Below the pieces are notes generated by a model that was given only the letters and a program-made list of their open reading frames with translations, did not search any database and was not told the origin of the DNA. A program made the translations under genes and the position numbers. Below, in pieces: positions 1 through 7,053 of a stretch of DNA of 10,644 nt (position 1 is the stretch's first letter; every line of letters starts with the position of its first letter). The DNA comes from Dehalococcoidia bacterium (GTDB taxonomy: Bacteria > Chloroflexota > Dehalococcoidia > Bin125): the NCBI GenBank assembly GCA_007571275.1, contig RKRS01000268.1:1-10644 (forward strand). Direction: 5' to 3'.

Positions 1-870
1 CCGAAGTCGCGCAACCCGAACTCACCGCGCTCGGTTGAGGAGATTGCGGCCGACGCCATCCGCGCGCTCGATGCCGGAGCGGCGATTGTGCACAACCACA
101 ACGATGATCAGGTGGTTCACGACCAGCCCCGGACGACGGCCGGCTGGCATGATCCGCAGCCCTACATCGACGCCTGGCGCGAGGTGCTCTCGCAGCGGCC
201 CGACGCGATTCTCTACCCGACGATGGGTTCGGGTGGCCCCGACACGGAAATCTCGGTGCGCTACTCGCATCTGCCGGCGTTGCATGCGGCTGGCGTGTTG
301 GGGCAGGGATTGATCGATCCCGGCTGCGTTGCCCTGGGCGGCGGCGATGAGCACGGACTGCCCAATGCCAACGACCGTGTCTACATCAACACCTACCAGG
401 ACGCGCGATACATGTTCGAGACCTGCCAGCGGATGGGTCGCGGCGCGTCGATCTCGATCTTCGAGCCGGGCTTTCTGCGGGTCGTACTGGCCTATCACGC
501 GCGCGGATTGGTGCCGAAGGGATCGTTGGTCAAGCTCTACTTCGCCGGGATGGAGCGCGGTCCGCTCGGATTCGGGATGTTCCCTACGGAACCGTGCCTC
601 AACGCGTATCTGTCGATGCTGGAAGGCACGGGCCTTGCGTGGTCAGTAGCGGTTCTCGGTGGCGACTGTGTAGGCTCCGGTTTTGCTCGTCTCGCTCTGG
701 AACGAGGCGGACACATCAGGGTCGGCCTGGAGGATTTCTACGCAGGCTCCCGCACACCGAACAACACCGAGCTGATTGAAGAGCTGGTCAGCCTCTGTGA
801 CGAGGTCGGTCGTCCGGTGGCGACGCCGTCGGAGGCGCGAGAGGTGCTTGGCCTGCCCGCCACGCAGTAG
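1..870 (+). CDS. BKACE family beta-keto acid cleavage enzyme (DUF849), 5' partial
   Basis: The reading frame is open from the first base of the window, so the start lies upstream; about 289 residues are visible. The protein looks like a member of the 3-keto-5-aminohexanoate cleavage (Kce/BKACE) family, TIM-barrel zinc enzymes that condense a beta-keto acid with acetyl-CoA to give a CoA ester and acetoacetate. Visible support: an HNH zinc-binding motif (residues 31-33 of the visible part) after an AGAAIVH strand, a glutamate in ISIFEPGF, and RVGLED near residue 240. In RVGLED the Arg, Glu and Asp have the same relative spacing as the Arg, metal-ligand Glu and catalytic Asp of characterised Kce. 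The end, with VATPSEAREVLGL, is also typical. The middle (YPTMGSGGPDTEIS) departs from the common PTTGGG-type family consensus, so the substrate cannot be named. The stop is followed in frame by CAG TAG TAG. A flavin-barrel gene and an MFS gene follow on the same strand. Confidence 0.85.
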   Translation, partial: PKSRNPNSPRSVEEIAADAIRALDAGAAIVHNHNDDQVVHDQPRTTAGWHDPQPYIDAWREVLSQRPDAILYPTMGSGGPDTEISVRYSHLPALHAAGVLGQGLIDPGCVALGGGDEHGLPNANDRVYINTYQDARYMFETCQRMGRGASISIFEPGFLRVVLAYHARGLVPKGSLVKLYFAGMERGPLGFGMFPTEPCLNAYLSMLEGTGLAWSVAVLGGDCVGSGFARLALERGGHIRVGLEDFYAGSRTPNNTELIEELVSLCDEVGRPVATPSEAREVLGLPATQ

Positions 871-930
871 CAGTAGTAGCTGCAAGCGCGATTTGTAGAA
901 TGCCCATGCGATGACTCGCCGAGGCTGAGT

Positions 931-937
931 AAAGGAG
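931..937 (+). promoter_or_regulatory. Ribosome binding site of the split-barrel gene
   Basis: AAAGGAG lies six bases before the ATG at 944. It supports that ATG as the start, over the in-frame ATG three codons later. Confidence 0.6.
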
Positions 938-943
938 CGCCAG

Positions 944-1510
944 ATGGCCCGCATGAGAGCCGACGTCCTGCGTGAATTCCTCGAACAGCCTTATATGGGG
1001 GTACTCGCGACCCTGCGCCAGGACGGACGCCCCTACACCGTGCCGCTCTGGTTTCTCTGGGATGGCGACGTGCCCGACGACGCGCATCCGAGGCGCAATC
1101 CGCCGACTGGTCACCTCTACCTGACCGGAACGCTCAGTCGCGTCTGGTGCAGGCAGCTGATGCATGATGGACGGATGTCGTTCTGTATCGAAACATCGGG
1201 CCCGCCCTCGCAGCACGTGGAGATTGATGGCACGGCGGAAGCGCTGACGCTGCCCGACTTTGACATCTGGCCGATCTCACGTCGGCTGGCCGAGAAATAC
1301 GTGGGTCTGAGAGACCCGGCCAACCGTGAAGCGGTCGACGCCTTTTTCACCAATATGCAGACTGAACCGCGCATGTTGTTCCGCGTCACGCCGGCAGTCT
1401 GGCGGGCGATTGATCTGACGGTCTATCGCGGCAAGCGCGCGGATCGGGAATTTCAGGCCCGGCAGCAGGTTGAAGGGCAGGCAGGGCGGGAGCCTCAGGC
1501 GGTGCAGTGA
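944..1510 (+). CDS. Pyridoxamine 5'-phosphate oxidase-like split-barrel flavin protein
   Basis: A 188-residue protein of the PPOX/FDOR split-barrel superfamily, which binds FMN, F420 or haem and usually acts in small-molecule redox. The N-terminus fits the family: a helix, then GVLATLRQDGRPYTVPLWFLWDG (residues 13-35), whose first two strands shape the cofactor pocket. A later strand LYLTGTLSRVW, a strand carrying EIDGTAEA, and a final strand that runs into a LFRVTPAVWRAIDLT segment follow in the usual order. An insertion rich in Pro and charged residues (about 36-46) separates strands two and three. The last ~20 residues are a Gln-rich polar tail. Start ATG 944 has AAAGGAG six bases upstream. 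The stop overlaps the MFS start in GTGA, so the two are probably translated together. The cofactor cannot be decided from sequence alone. Confidence 0.8.
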   Translation: MARMRADVLREFLEQPYMGVLATLRQDGRPYTVPLWFLWDGDVPDDAHPRRNPPTGHLYLTGTLSRVWCRQLMHDGRMSFCIETSGPPSQHVEIDGTAEALTLPDFDIWPISRRLAEKYVGLRDPANREAVDAFFTNMQTEPRMLFRVTPAVWRAIDLTVYRGKRADREFQARQQVEGQAGREPQAVQ

Positions 1511-2811
1511 GCCTGCGGGCGGGAACCAGCGGTCGGGGCAACGTCGGTCTCCTGGCCAATCCCGATTTTCGTCGCGTCTGGGCGGCGGGCGCTGTCACCG
1601 GCATGGTGCGCTGGCTGGACATGCTGGTGCTCACCCTGTACGCCCGCGACCTGACCGAAGCGGCGGGGTTCGTCGCGCTGGCATTTCTCGTGCGGATGGC
1701 GCCGCGCCTGCTCTTCGGAATGTTCGTTGGCGCGCTGGCCGACCGCTTCAATCGCAAGAAGATCTGGATCGGCTCGCTGCTGATCCTCTCCGTCATGTAC
1801 TTCGCGCTGACCGCGTTCGTGATGCTGGTCGGAATTGACTTCTGGCTGTTGCTGGTCTTTGTCTTCATCGCCGGGACTGTCTGGTCGGTCGAGTTTCCCA
1901 CCCGCCGCGCGATGATCGCCGATGTGGTCGCGCCGCATCAGGTTGGTCGCGCGGTCGGCCTGGACTGGTCGACCGACTCGATCGTCCGCATTCCTGGCCC
2001 GTTGATCGGCGCGGGACTGTTGCAGGAGCTCGGCGCGGAGTGGGCGTATCTGTTCACCGCCTGCGCGTTCATTGTCTCCGCGTTGATCGCGTCTACGTTG
2101 CAGTACCGCAAGCCGCGACGACTGGGCGAGGCGGAGGGGGTTGGAGCGGTCGCGCGCGAAACCTGGCGCGACATCCGCGATGGCTTCAGCTACATCCGGC
2201 GTAGTGAGTTGCTCGTTGGCACGCTGATGGTGACGCTCGCCTTCAACCTGCTCTTTCCCGCCTACAACGCAGCGCTGCCCGATATCGGGCAACAACTGCT
2301 CGGCGTAGACAAGCTGCGGATTGGCGTGCTGGAAGCGTTGGTTGGGGCTGGATCGTTCGTCAGCGCGCTGGCGATCGCCGGCTGGAGCAGCTGGGGGCAG
2401 TCGGGGCGGATTTACTACGCGGGGACCGCCTGGTTCATTCTCTGCGTGACCGGCATGGTGTTGTCGCCGTGGTATGAGCTCTCGCTGGTCGTGTCCTTCT
2501 GCATGGGGTTTGGCTTCTCCGCGTTTGCGATCATGCAGACGGCGCTGCTCGTCACGAGAACGCCGGCCGAGATGCGCGGACGGGTGATGGGCGTACTCTC
2601 GATGGTGATCGGCATGGGCCCGGTCACGGGGCTGCAAGTTTTCTTCATGTTTGAGTGGTTCGGAATACAGGGCGGCGTTATTTCCGTGGTGATCGAAGCA
2701 GCGGCGCTGATGCTCCTGGCCGTTCTGGTCTGGCCGGTGATCGTTCGTCGCTTACCGGGCTCATCAGATCCGCGCGTCGCTGCCACATTCGCGCCGCAGC
2801 GTTCACGTTGA
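1507..2811 (+). CDS. Major facilitator superfamily transporter
   Basis: A 434-residue inner-membrane protein of MFS type, resembling the EntS-like exporter branch (MFS_3). Residues 18-24 (NPDFRRV) are the usual cytoplasmic start just before helix 1. Motif A, GALADRFNRKK, occupies residues 75-85 between helices 2 and 3. About 11-12 hydrophobic segments can be counted, with a polar central loop around residues 198-225 dividing the two six-helix halves. A weaker motif A copy, TPAEMRGRVMG, lies in the second half, as expected from internal duplication. The GTG at 1507 is chosen because it overlaps the previous stop (GTGA) and because later ATGs would cut helix 1. Family members export siderophores, drugs or metabolites. 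The substrate here is unknown, although coupling to the flavin-barrel gene hints at a shared compound. Confidence 0.9.
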   Translation: MSLRAGTSGRGNVGLLANPDFRRVWAAGAVTGMVRWLDMLVLTLYARDLTEAAGFVALAFLVRMAPRLLFGMFVGALADRFNRKKIWIGSLLILSVMYFALTAFVMLVGIDFWLLLVFVFIAGTVWSVEFPTRRAMIADVVAPHQVGRAVGLDWSTDSIVRIPGPLIGAGLLQELGAEWAYLFTACAFIVSALIASTLQYRKPRRLGEAEGVGAVARETWRDIRDGFSYIRRSELLVGTLMVTLAFNLLFPAYNAALPDIGQQLLGVDKLRIGVLEALVGAGSFVSALAIAGWSSWGQSGRIYYAGTAWFILCVTGMVLSPWYELSLVVSFCMGFGFSAFAIMQTALLVTRTPAEMRGRVMGVLSMVIGMGPVTGLQVFFMFEWFGIQGGVISVVIEAAALMLLAVLVWPVIVRRLPGSSDPRVAATFAPQRSR

Positions 2812-2850
2812 CCGCGCATTGACTAGGCTGCGATCCAGCGGAGTGAGTCA

Positions 2851-3186
2851 ATGACGACGATGCGGCGACGGCAACAGTACAAAGCGGAGGTGCTGACGGC
2901 GCGCGGCGCCGTGTTGACTGAGTGTTTTGTCATTATTGACATCGAGACCGCCCGCGTTGGCGACGTACGCGAGCGCACCTGGCGCGGTAAGCTCTCGTCG
3001 CTCTCCAATCCCGAGCATTCATTGGGCGGCGCGTATCGATTGCGAGCACGAGGCGAAGACGGTCACGGCGCCCGGATTGAGATCATCGACGGGTTCGAGG
3101 AGCGGCTTGGCGTCACCTCGGATGAGTACAGCTTTATCGGCAGTGGCGAACCGCCCAAAGCGCCTGACCGTCGCCGACGCCGTTGA
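2851..3186 (+). CDS. Small protein of unknown function, 111 residues
   Basis: I do not recognise the family. The N-terminus is basic (MTTMRRRQQYK) and the C-terminus is a proline- and arginine-rich tail ending in five arginines. The body alternates short hydrophobic strands with turns (VLTECFVIID, AYRLRARG, ARIEIIDGFEE), which suggests a small beta-rich fold. There is no signal peptide or membrane segment, and a single cysteine. GGAG sits seven bases before the ATG, which supports a real gene. It lies 39 bases after the MFS stop and 74 bases before proA, on the same strand, so it could be cotranscribed with either. The basic ends could bind nucleic acid; that is conjecture. Confidence 0.6.
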   Translation: MTTMRRRQQYKAEVLTARGAVLTECFVIIDIETARVGDVRERTWRGKLSSLSNPEHSLGGAYRLRARGEDGHGARIEIIDGFEERLGVTSDEYSFIGSGEPPKAPDRRRRR

Positions 3187-3260
3187 GCGTCGTTGGCGTC
3201 TACGATCAGTGACGAGCAAGCGAGCGGATCTGCCAGGGAACAGGGGAACGGATACAGGCG

Positions 3261-4505
3261 ATGGCGACAGCGCAGGCGGTAGATGCATCGGCGGAGTTGA
3301 GGAAGCAGGTTGAGGCGGCCAAGGCGGCGTCGCCGTCGCTGGGTTGGGCTACCTCCGAACAGAAGAACGCAGTGCTGCAGCGTGCTGCAGCGCTGTTACG
3401 CGAGCGCTGTGATCAGATCGTCGCCGCCAATGCCGAGGATGTGGCAGAGGCGAGTGGGCATCTGAGCGAGGCGATGATCGACCGACTCAAGCTGACGCCC
3501 GAACGGGTCGCGGCGCTGGCAGCGTCGCTGGAAGACCTGGCGCTGCTCGACGATCCGGTCGGCGAGACGATCGACCGCACCACGACTGATTCCGGGCTGG
3601 AGATTGAGCGGATTCGGGTGCCGCTGGGCGTGATTGCTTCGGTCTACGAATCGCGCCCGAATGTGACGATTGACATCGGCGCGATCTGTCTCAAATCTGG
3701 CAATGCGTCGGTGTTACGCGGTGGCCGTGAGGCGTTGCGGTCGAATCAGCTGCTGGCTGAAGTCCTGCGGGATGCGCTGTCCGACAACGAGCTGCCGGCG
3801 GACGCCGTGCAACTCGTACGCAGCACGGATCGGGCGCTGGTCGGTGAGCTGTTGGCGATGAATGACCTGATCGATCTGATGGTTCCGCGTGGCGGTCAGG
3901 CGCTGATCAACCGCGTCCGTCAGGAGGCCTCGATGGCGGTTGTGGCCGGGGGCGTTGGCATCTGCCACACTTACATCGACGCTGCCGCCGACCTCGAGAT
4001 GGCGCTCGCAGTGGTCGACAACGCCAAGCGGCGTCGGGTCAGCATCTGCAACGCGCTCGATGTGATGCTGGTGCACGAAGCGGTCGCGCCGCAGTTTCTC
4101 TCCGAGTTAGGTCAGCGTTGGGCTGGCGATGGCCCCACACCGGTTGAGCTGCGGGCTGACTCTCGTGCTCAGGCGCTGCTGTCCCGAACGGCCGCGAACG
4201 TTCATCCTGCCGGGCCAGATGACTTCGATACCGAGTTTCTGTCGCTGATCGCCGCAGTGGGCGTCGTTGATGACGCAGACGCGGCGCTCGCGCACATCGC
4301 CGAGCATGGCAGTGGACACTCGGAGGCCGTGATCACGGCCGACGAGGCGCTGGGTCAGCGGTTCCTGCGTGAAGTCGACGCTGCGGCGGTTTATGTGAAC
4401 GCCTCGACGCAGTTCACTGACGGTGGCCAGTTCGGACTGGGCGCGGAGGTCGGCATTTCGACCGGCAAGCTACACCGCGTGGCCCGATGGGTCTGCGCGA
4501 GCTGA
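3261..4505 (+). CDS. proA: Gamma-glutamyl phosphate reductase (ProA) with frameshifted C-terminus
   Basis: ProA reduces gamma-glutamyl phosphate with NADPH to glutamate semialdehyde, the second step of proline synthesis, in the cytoplasm. Family hallmarks are clear: the ESRPNVTIDIGAICLKSGNA region and LRGGREA, the catalytic cysteine Cys263 in VSICNALDVMLV, GSGHSEAVIT, and FTDGGQFGLGAEVGIST near the end. The normal family ending, KLHARGPMGL..., is lost: after KLH (His405) this frame reads RVARWVCAS and stops at 414. The expected tail is present 3' in another frame (see 4476-4555). With one base restored after 4475 the protein would have about 431 residues, a normal ProA length. The upstream AGGGGAA is a poorly spaced ribosome site. 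proB is not in the window. The case could be a sequencing error, or a real mutation that leaves a slightly truncated enzyme. Confidence 0.9.
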   Translation: MATAQAVDASAELRKQVEAAKAASPSLGWATSEQKNAVLQRAAALLRERCDQIVAANAEDVAEASGHLSEAMIDRLKLTPERVAALAASLEDLALLDDPVGETIDRTTTDSGLEIERIRVPLGVIASVYESRPNVTIDIGAICLKSGNASVLRGGREALRSNQLLAEVLRDALSDNELPADAVQLVRSTDRALVGELLAMNDLIDLMVPRGGQALINRVRQEASMAVVAGGVGICHTYIDAAADLEMALAVVDNAKRRRVSICNALDVMLVHEAVAPQFLSELGQRWAGDGPTPVELRADSRAQALLSRTAANVHPAGPDDFDTEFLSLIAAVGVVDDADAALAHIAEHGSGHSEAVITADEALGQRFLREVDAAAVYVNASTQFTDGGQFGLGAEVGISTGKLHRVARWVCAS

Positions 4506-4555
4506 CCTCATACAAGTGGGTGATCCGCGGCGACGGGCATATCCGTCCTGTCTGA
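4476..4555 (+). other. proA: Out-of-frame C-terminal tail of proA
   Basis: Read in the frame starting at 4478, this stretch gives RGPMGLREL, then TSYKW, then a tail ending GHIRPV, and a TGA at 4553-4555. This matches the conserved ProA C-terminus (E. coli ProA ends with ARGPMGL...TTYKW...). The two bases CG at 4476-4477 are what remains of the codon before the Arg, so one base is missing between 4475 and 4478. I see no slippery heptamer at the junction, so programmed frameshifting is unlikely. Confidence 0.85.
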
Positions 4556-4579
4556 GCCGCACCGTAGAGAGAATGCACG

Positions 4580-5569
4580 ATGCCTGACCGTCCTACTCCC
4601 ACCCTTGCTGGCAGCGCGATGCGCGCGGCGGCGGTGGACTTCTCCAATAGCCTCACCGTCGCCCAGCGCGCGCAGACCATCTACGACTACATGGATGGCG
4701 AACGCATCTTCTGGTACTACCCGCCGACCAATCGACATGGACTGCCGCTGCGTGACATGACGGAGACGCAGCGCTCGCTGGCCCGGGAGCTGATGAAGGC
4801 AGGGCTGAGCGAGCGAGCCTACGAGCAGGCAACCGGAATCATCGACCTCGAGGTGATCCTCGGCGAGCTTGAGGTCGCTGCCGGTCGCCATGCCTTCAGG
4901 CGCGATCCTGAGTTGTACTACTGGACCATCTTTGGCGATCCCGCGAACGACGAATTACCCTGGGGATGGCGCGTTGAAGGACACCATATTTCGCTCAATT
5001 TCTCGCTCTGGGGCGACGGATTACTTTCACTGACGCCGTTCTTCTTCGGTACCAATCCGGCCGAAGTCCGTAATGGACCGCAGGCCGGCCTGCGGATTCT
5101 CGACCAACGCGAGGATCTGGCGTTCGATCTGATGGGCGCGCTTGACGCCGAGCAGGCGGAACGAGCGGTGATCTATCCCGAAGCGCCGTGGGACATTCTC
5201 ACCTTCAACGCCTCGCGCGCGGTGATGCCGGCCTATGAAGGACTGGCGGCGTCGGAGATGGACGACGATCAGCGAGCGTTGCTGGATCGGTTGATTGACG
5301 TGTATGTCAGCCAGGCGCCCGTCGACCTGGCCGATGATCGTCGGGCGCGGATCGCGGCCTCGGGCCGCGACGGGATGCACTTCGCCTGGGCCGGTCCGGT
5401 GCAGGAGGGCGCGCCGCATTACTATCGGATTCACGGCGGCAACTTTCTGGTCGAATTCGACAATCGCCAGAACGGCGCCAACCACATCCACTCTGTCTGG
5501 CGTGATGTTGAGAACGACTTCGCCAATGATGTGCTGGGCGAGCACCTGATTCTGTATCACGTGCTCTGA
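4580..5569 (+). CDS. DUF3500 family protein
   Basis: A 329-residue protein matching the DUF3500 family, known from bacteria, fungi and plants and without an established biochemical role. Features I recognise from the family: the early FWYYPP and GLPLRDMTETQRSLA segments (about residues 46-73), GHHISLNF (134-141), an FFFGTNPAEVRNGPQAGLRIL-type block that follows, and HIHSVWRD (302-309) followed by NDF just before the end. The many conserved His and acidic residues (HH, HIH, RD) could form a metal site, but this is inference. No signal peptide is visible. ATG 4580 has GAGAGA about eight bases upstream. It lies 24 bases after the restored proA stop and 42 bases before the next small gene, so it may share transcription with both. 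Confidence 0.85.
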   Translation: MPDRPTPTLAGSAMRAAAVDFSNSLTVAQRAQTIYDYMDGERIFWYYPPTNRHGLPLRDMTETQRSLARELMKAGLSERAYEQATGIIDLEVILGELEVAAGRHAFRRDPELYYWTIFGDPANDELPWGWRVEGHHISLNFSLWGDGLLSLTPFFFGTNPAEVRNGPQAGLRILDQREDLAFDLMGALDAEQAERAVIYPEAPWDILTFNASRAVMPAYEGLAASEMDDDQRALLDRLIDVYVSQAPVDLADDRRARIAASGRDGMHFAWAGPVQEGAPHYYRIHGGNFLVEFDNRQNGANHIHSVWRDVENDFANDVLGEHLILYHVL

Positions 5570-5611
5570 GCGGATCAACCAGACCACCAGGCATACGGGG
5601 GCATCGAGCTG

Positions 5612-5902
5612 ATGTTTCACTACGAACGCGAGAGTCGCACGGCGCAGTCCGAGTGCTACGTCGTCGAGAACGAAGCCGGCTCGCGGGCCCGAGTCGATCT
5701 GCACTTCGCGTCACCGTTGATCTACGCCACGCTCTGTGTGCCCGAGTCATGGGCTGAGGAGGATATCCAGGACGTGATCGCCGACGTTGACGATCGTTGG
5801 GCATTGACCGCCGATCCATTGCGGGATGATTTGATTGTGACCGTCTGGCGCGGCCAGGAGGTCGGGGTGTACTCACAAGAGGACGGAGAGGCCGATGACT
5901 GA
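5612..5902 (+). CDS. Small acidic protein of unknown function, 96 residues
   Basis: I do not recognise this family. The protein has no lysine and about 23 acidic residues, ending in an acidic run (QEDGEADD). The middle alternates predicted strands (ECYVVEN, ARVDLHF, LIYATLCV) with a helix (AEEDIQDVIADVDD) and a final strand pair (DDLIVTVWRG, VGVYS), so a small alpha/beta domain is likely. There are two cysteines and no signal or membrane segment. A weak GGGGG lies about ten bases before the ATG. Its stop overlaps the next start by eight bases (ATGACTGA), so the two genes are translationally coupled and may act together. Confidence 0.65.
   Translation: MFHYERESRTAQSECYVVENEAGSRARVDLHFASPLIYATLCVPESWAEEDIQDVIADVDDRWALTADPLRDDLIVTVWRGQEVGVYSQEDGEADD
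5885..5891 (+). promoter_or_regulatory. Ribosome binding site of the 142-residue acidic gene
   Basis: GGAGAGG, three bases before the ATG at 5895, lies inside the end of the previous coding sequence. It supports this start and coupled translation. Confidence 0.5.
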
Positions 5903-6323
5903 CGAAGCAGTCGAGATCGACGATCTGCAGACTGAGGCCGAAGCGGCCGACGCGCTGCAGCAGCTGTTCGAGGGTCACGTCGATGTGATGTTGCCGCCCG
6001 AGGAAATCGAGGAGTTCCACGATTTCATCCGCGAAGAGGCGCTGATGCGGCGTCGCTTCGCAGTCTCGTTTCGTCTGGAATGTCGCTGTCTGGCCTGGAT
6101 CGGTTACTCGCTGGCCAACGTGGTGACGCATGAGGACGGGATCGAGTTCAATGCCCGTCCCATGCAAACCTACGTGCCCGACCATGAACCGGATGTTGAG
6201 CATCCGGAGGGCGCGACTGAAGATCCGCCCGAACAGTTTCTCGACTGGCCGATCTGGCCGCTGGAAATCTACCAGGACGAGCTGGAGGAAGAATGGCCGG
6301 ACGAGGGCGAGGAGGTCGAGTGA
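5895..6323 (+). CDS. Very acidic protein of unknown function, 142 residues
   Basis: No family recognised. By my count 41 of 142 residues are Asp or Glu and there is no lysine; seven arginines cluster in the central part (MRRRFAVSFRLECRC). The N-terminal ~60 residues look helical and acidic. The centre, with a CRC pair, FRLECRCLAWIGY and IEFNARPM, looks like short strands. The last ~50 residues are rich in Pro, Trp and Glu and end DEGEEVE, probably flexible. Such a charge pattern fits a protein that mimics nucleic acid, binds cations or partners a basic protein, but none of these is shown. It overlaps the upstream gene by eight bases and the HAD gene by GTGA, so it sits in the middle of a tight three-gene unit. 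Confidence 0.65.
   Translation: MTDEAVEIDDLQTEAEAADALQQLFEGHVDVMLPPEEIEEFHDFIREEALMRRRFAVSFRLECRCLAWIGYSLANVVTHEDGIEFNARPMQTYVPDHEPDVEHPEGATEDPPEQFLDWPIWPLEIYQDELEEEWPDEGEEVE
6310..6315 (+). promoter_or_regulatory. Ribosome binding site that fixes the HAD start at GTG 6320
   Basis: AGGAGG lies four bases before GTG 6320. The in-frame ATG at 6293 would add an Arg/Gly-rich nonapeptide not seen in HAD proteins and has no such site. GTG 6320 also places the DLDGT strand near the N-terminus, as usual. Confidence 0.6.
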
Positions 6324-7048
6324 GCGGATCGAACGGCCGCTTCGCCGCTGTCTTTTTCGATCTCGATGGCACCCTGGTCAGCGAGCGCATCGGCGTGCGC
6401 GAGGCGCGCACGGCGGTTGGCGCGCGCATGATCGAGCTGGGCGTCTGGGATAAACCCGCCTCCGCCTTCGCCGACACCATCGAAATGGTGATCGGCGGCA
6501 TCATGGAGGACAACAATTGGCAATGGCCACTCTGGCTGCACGCTGAGGAGTGGCTGAAGCGCAGCCTGGACGTCGCTGATGTCCAGGTCAGCGATGATGA
6601 GTTCAGGGAGTTGGCTGACATCTATCGCGACGAACGTTCTGATCGCGCCACTGCGATTGATGGCTGGCCTGAGGCGCTCGCCGCCGCACGAACGCACGGA
6701 CCAATTGGCCTGATCACCAACTTCAATGACGGTCCGATGCAGCGGGAAAAAATCCGCGGCGCCGGTCTGGATGGTCAATTCGACGGCGTTTACATCTCGG
6801 GCGAGGTTGGTGTCTGGAAACCGGAGCCGGGCATCTTCGAGCACGCGGCTCAGGATTTGGGCGTCGAGCCAAGCGATTGTGTGCACATCGGCAACAACGT
6901 CGAATCAGACATCATGGGTGCGTTGAGCGCCGGGATGAGCGCCCTGCTGGTCGAGGAAGATGATCGCGAGCGTCCGCCCAGTCTGGATCCTCGGGTGGTC
7001 TGGTGCAGTGATCTACACGGGGTAGCCGAGTGGCTCCGTAGCCGCTGA
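6320..7048 (+). CDS. HAD superfamily hydrolase (HAD-IA type)
   Basis: A 242-residue haloacid-dehalogenase-like hydrolase, most likely a cytoplasmic phosphatase of a small phosphometabolite. Motif I is FFDLDGTLV with nucleophile Asp14 and Asp16. A helical cap (about 21-110) follows. Motif II is LITNFND (Thr133), motif III is Lys167 in WKPEPGIF, and motif IV is HIGNNVESDIMGA (189-201). In motif IV the first acidic residue of the usual GD is Asn192, while Asp197 is kept; this may weaken or alter magnesium binding. The start is GTG 6320, overlapping the preceding stop by four bases and preceded by AGGAGG. Coupling to the two acidic proteins suggests a joint role, substrate unknown. It ends five bases from the convergent transketolase gene. 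Confidence 0.85.
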   Translation: MSGSNGRFAAVFFDLDGTLVSERIGVREARTAVGARMIELGVWDKPASAFADTIEMVIGGIMEDNNWQWPLWLHAEEWLKRSLDVADVQVSDDEFRELADIYRDERSDRATAIDGWPEALAAARTHGPIGLITNFNDGPMQREKIRGAGLDGQFDGVYISGEVGVWKPEPGIFEHAAQDLGVEPSDCVHIGNNVESDIMGALSAGMSALLVEEDDRERPPSLDPRVVWCSDLHGVAEWLRSR

Positions 7049-7053
7049 GCCGC

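Noticed and set aside
868..879. Triple stop TAG-CAG-TAG-TAG after the BKACE gene
   Set aside because: In-frame extra stops exist, but a short CAG/TAG run is easily a chance repeat and gives no further signal.
1495..2637. Long antisense open frame (380 residues) opposite the MFS gene
   Set aside because: Composition is Arg/Asp/His/Gln-rich without any recognisable domain, and the opposite strand carries a clear transporter; it is a shadow of high-GC codon use.
3372..3391. Tandem ten-base repeat GTGCTGCAGC in proA
   Set aside because: It encodes ordinary ProA helix residues (VLQRAAALL) and keeps the frame; only two copies, so no evidence of a functional repeat.
4467..4481. Programmed ribosomal frameshift in proA
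   Set aside because: No X-XXY-YYZ heptamer or stimulatory structure could be seen at the junction; a missing base is the simpler reading.
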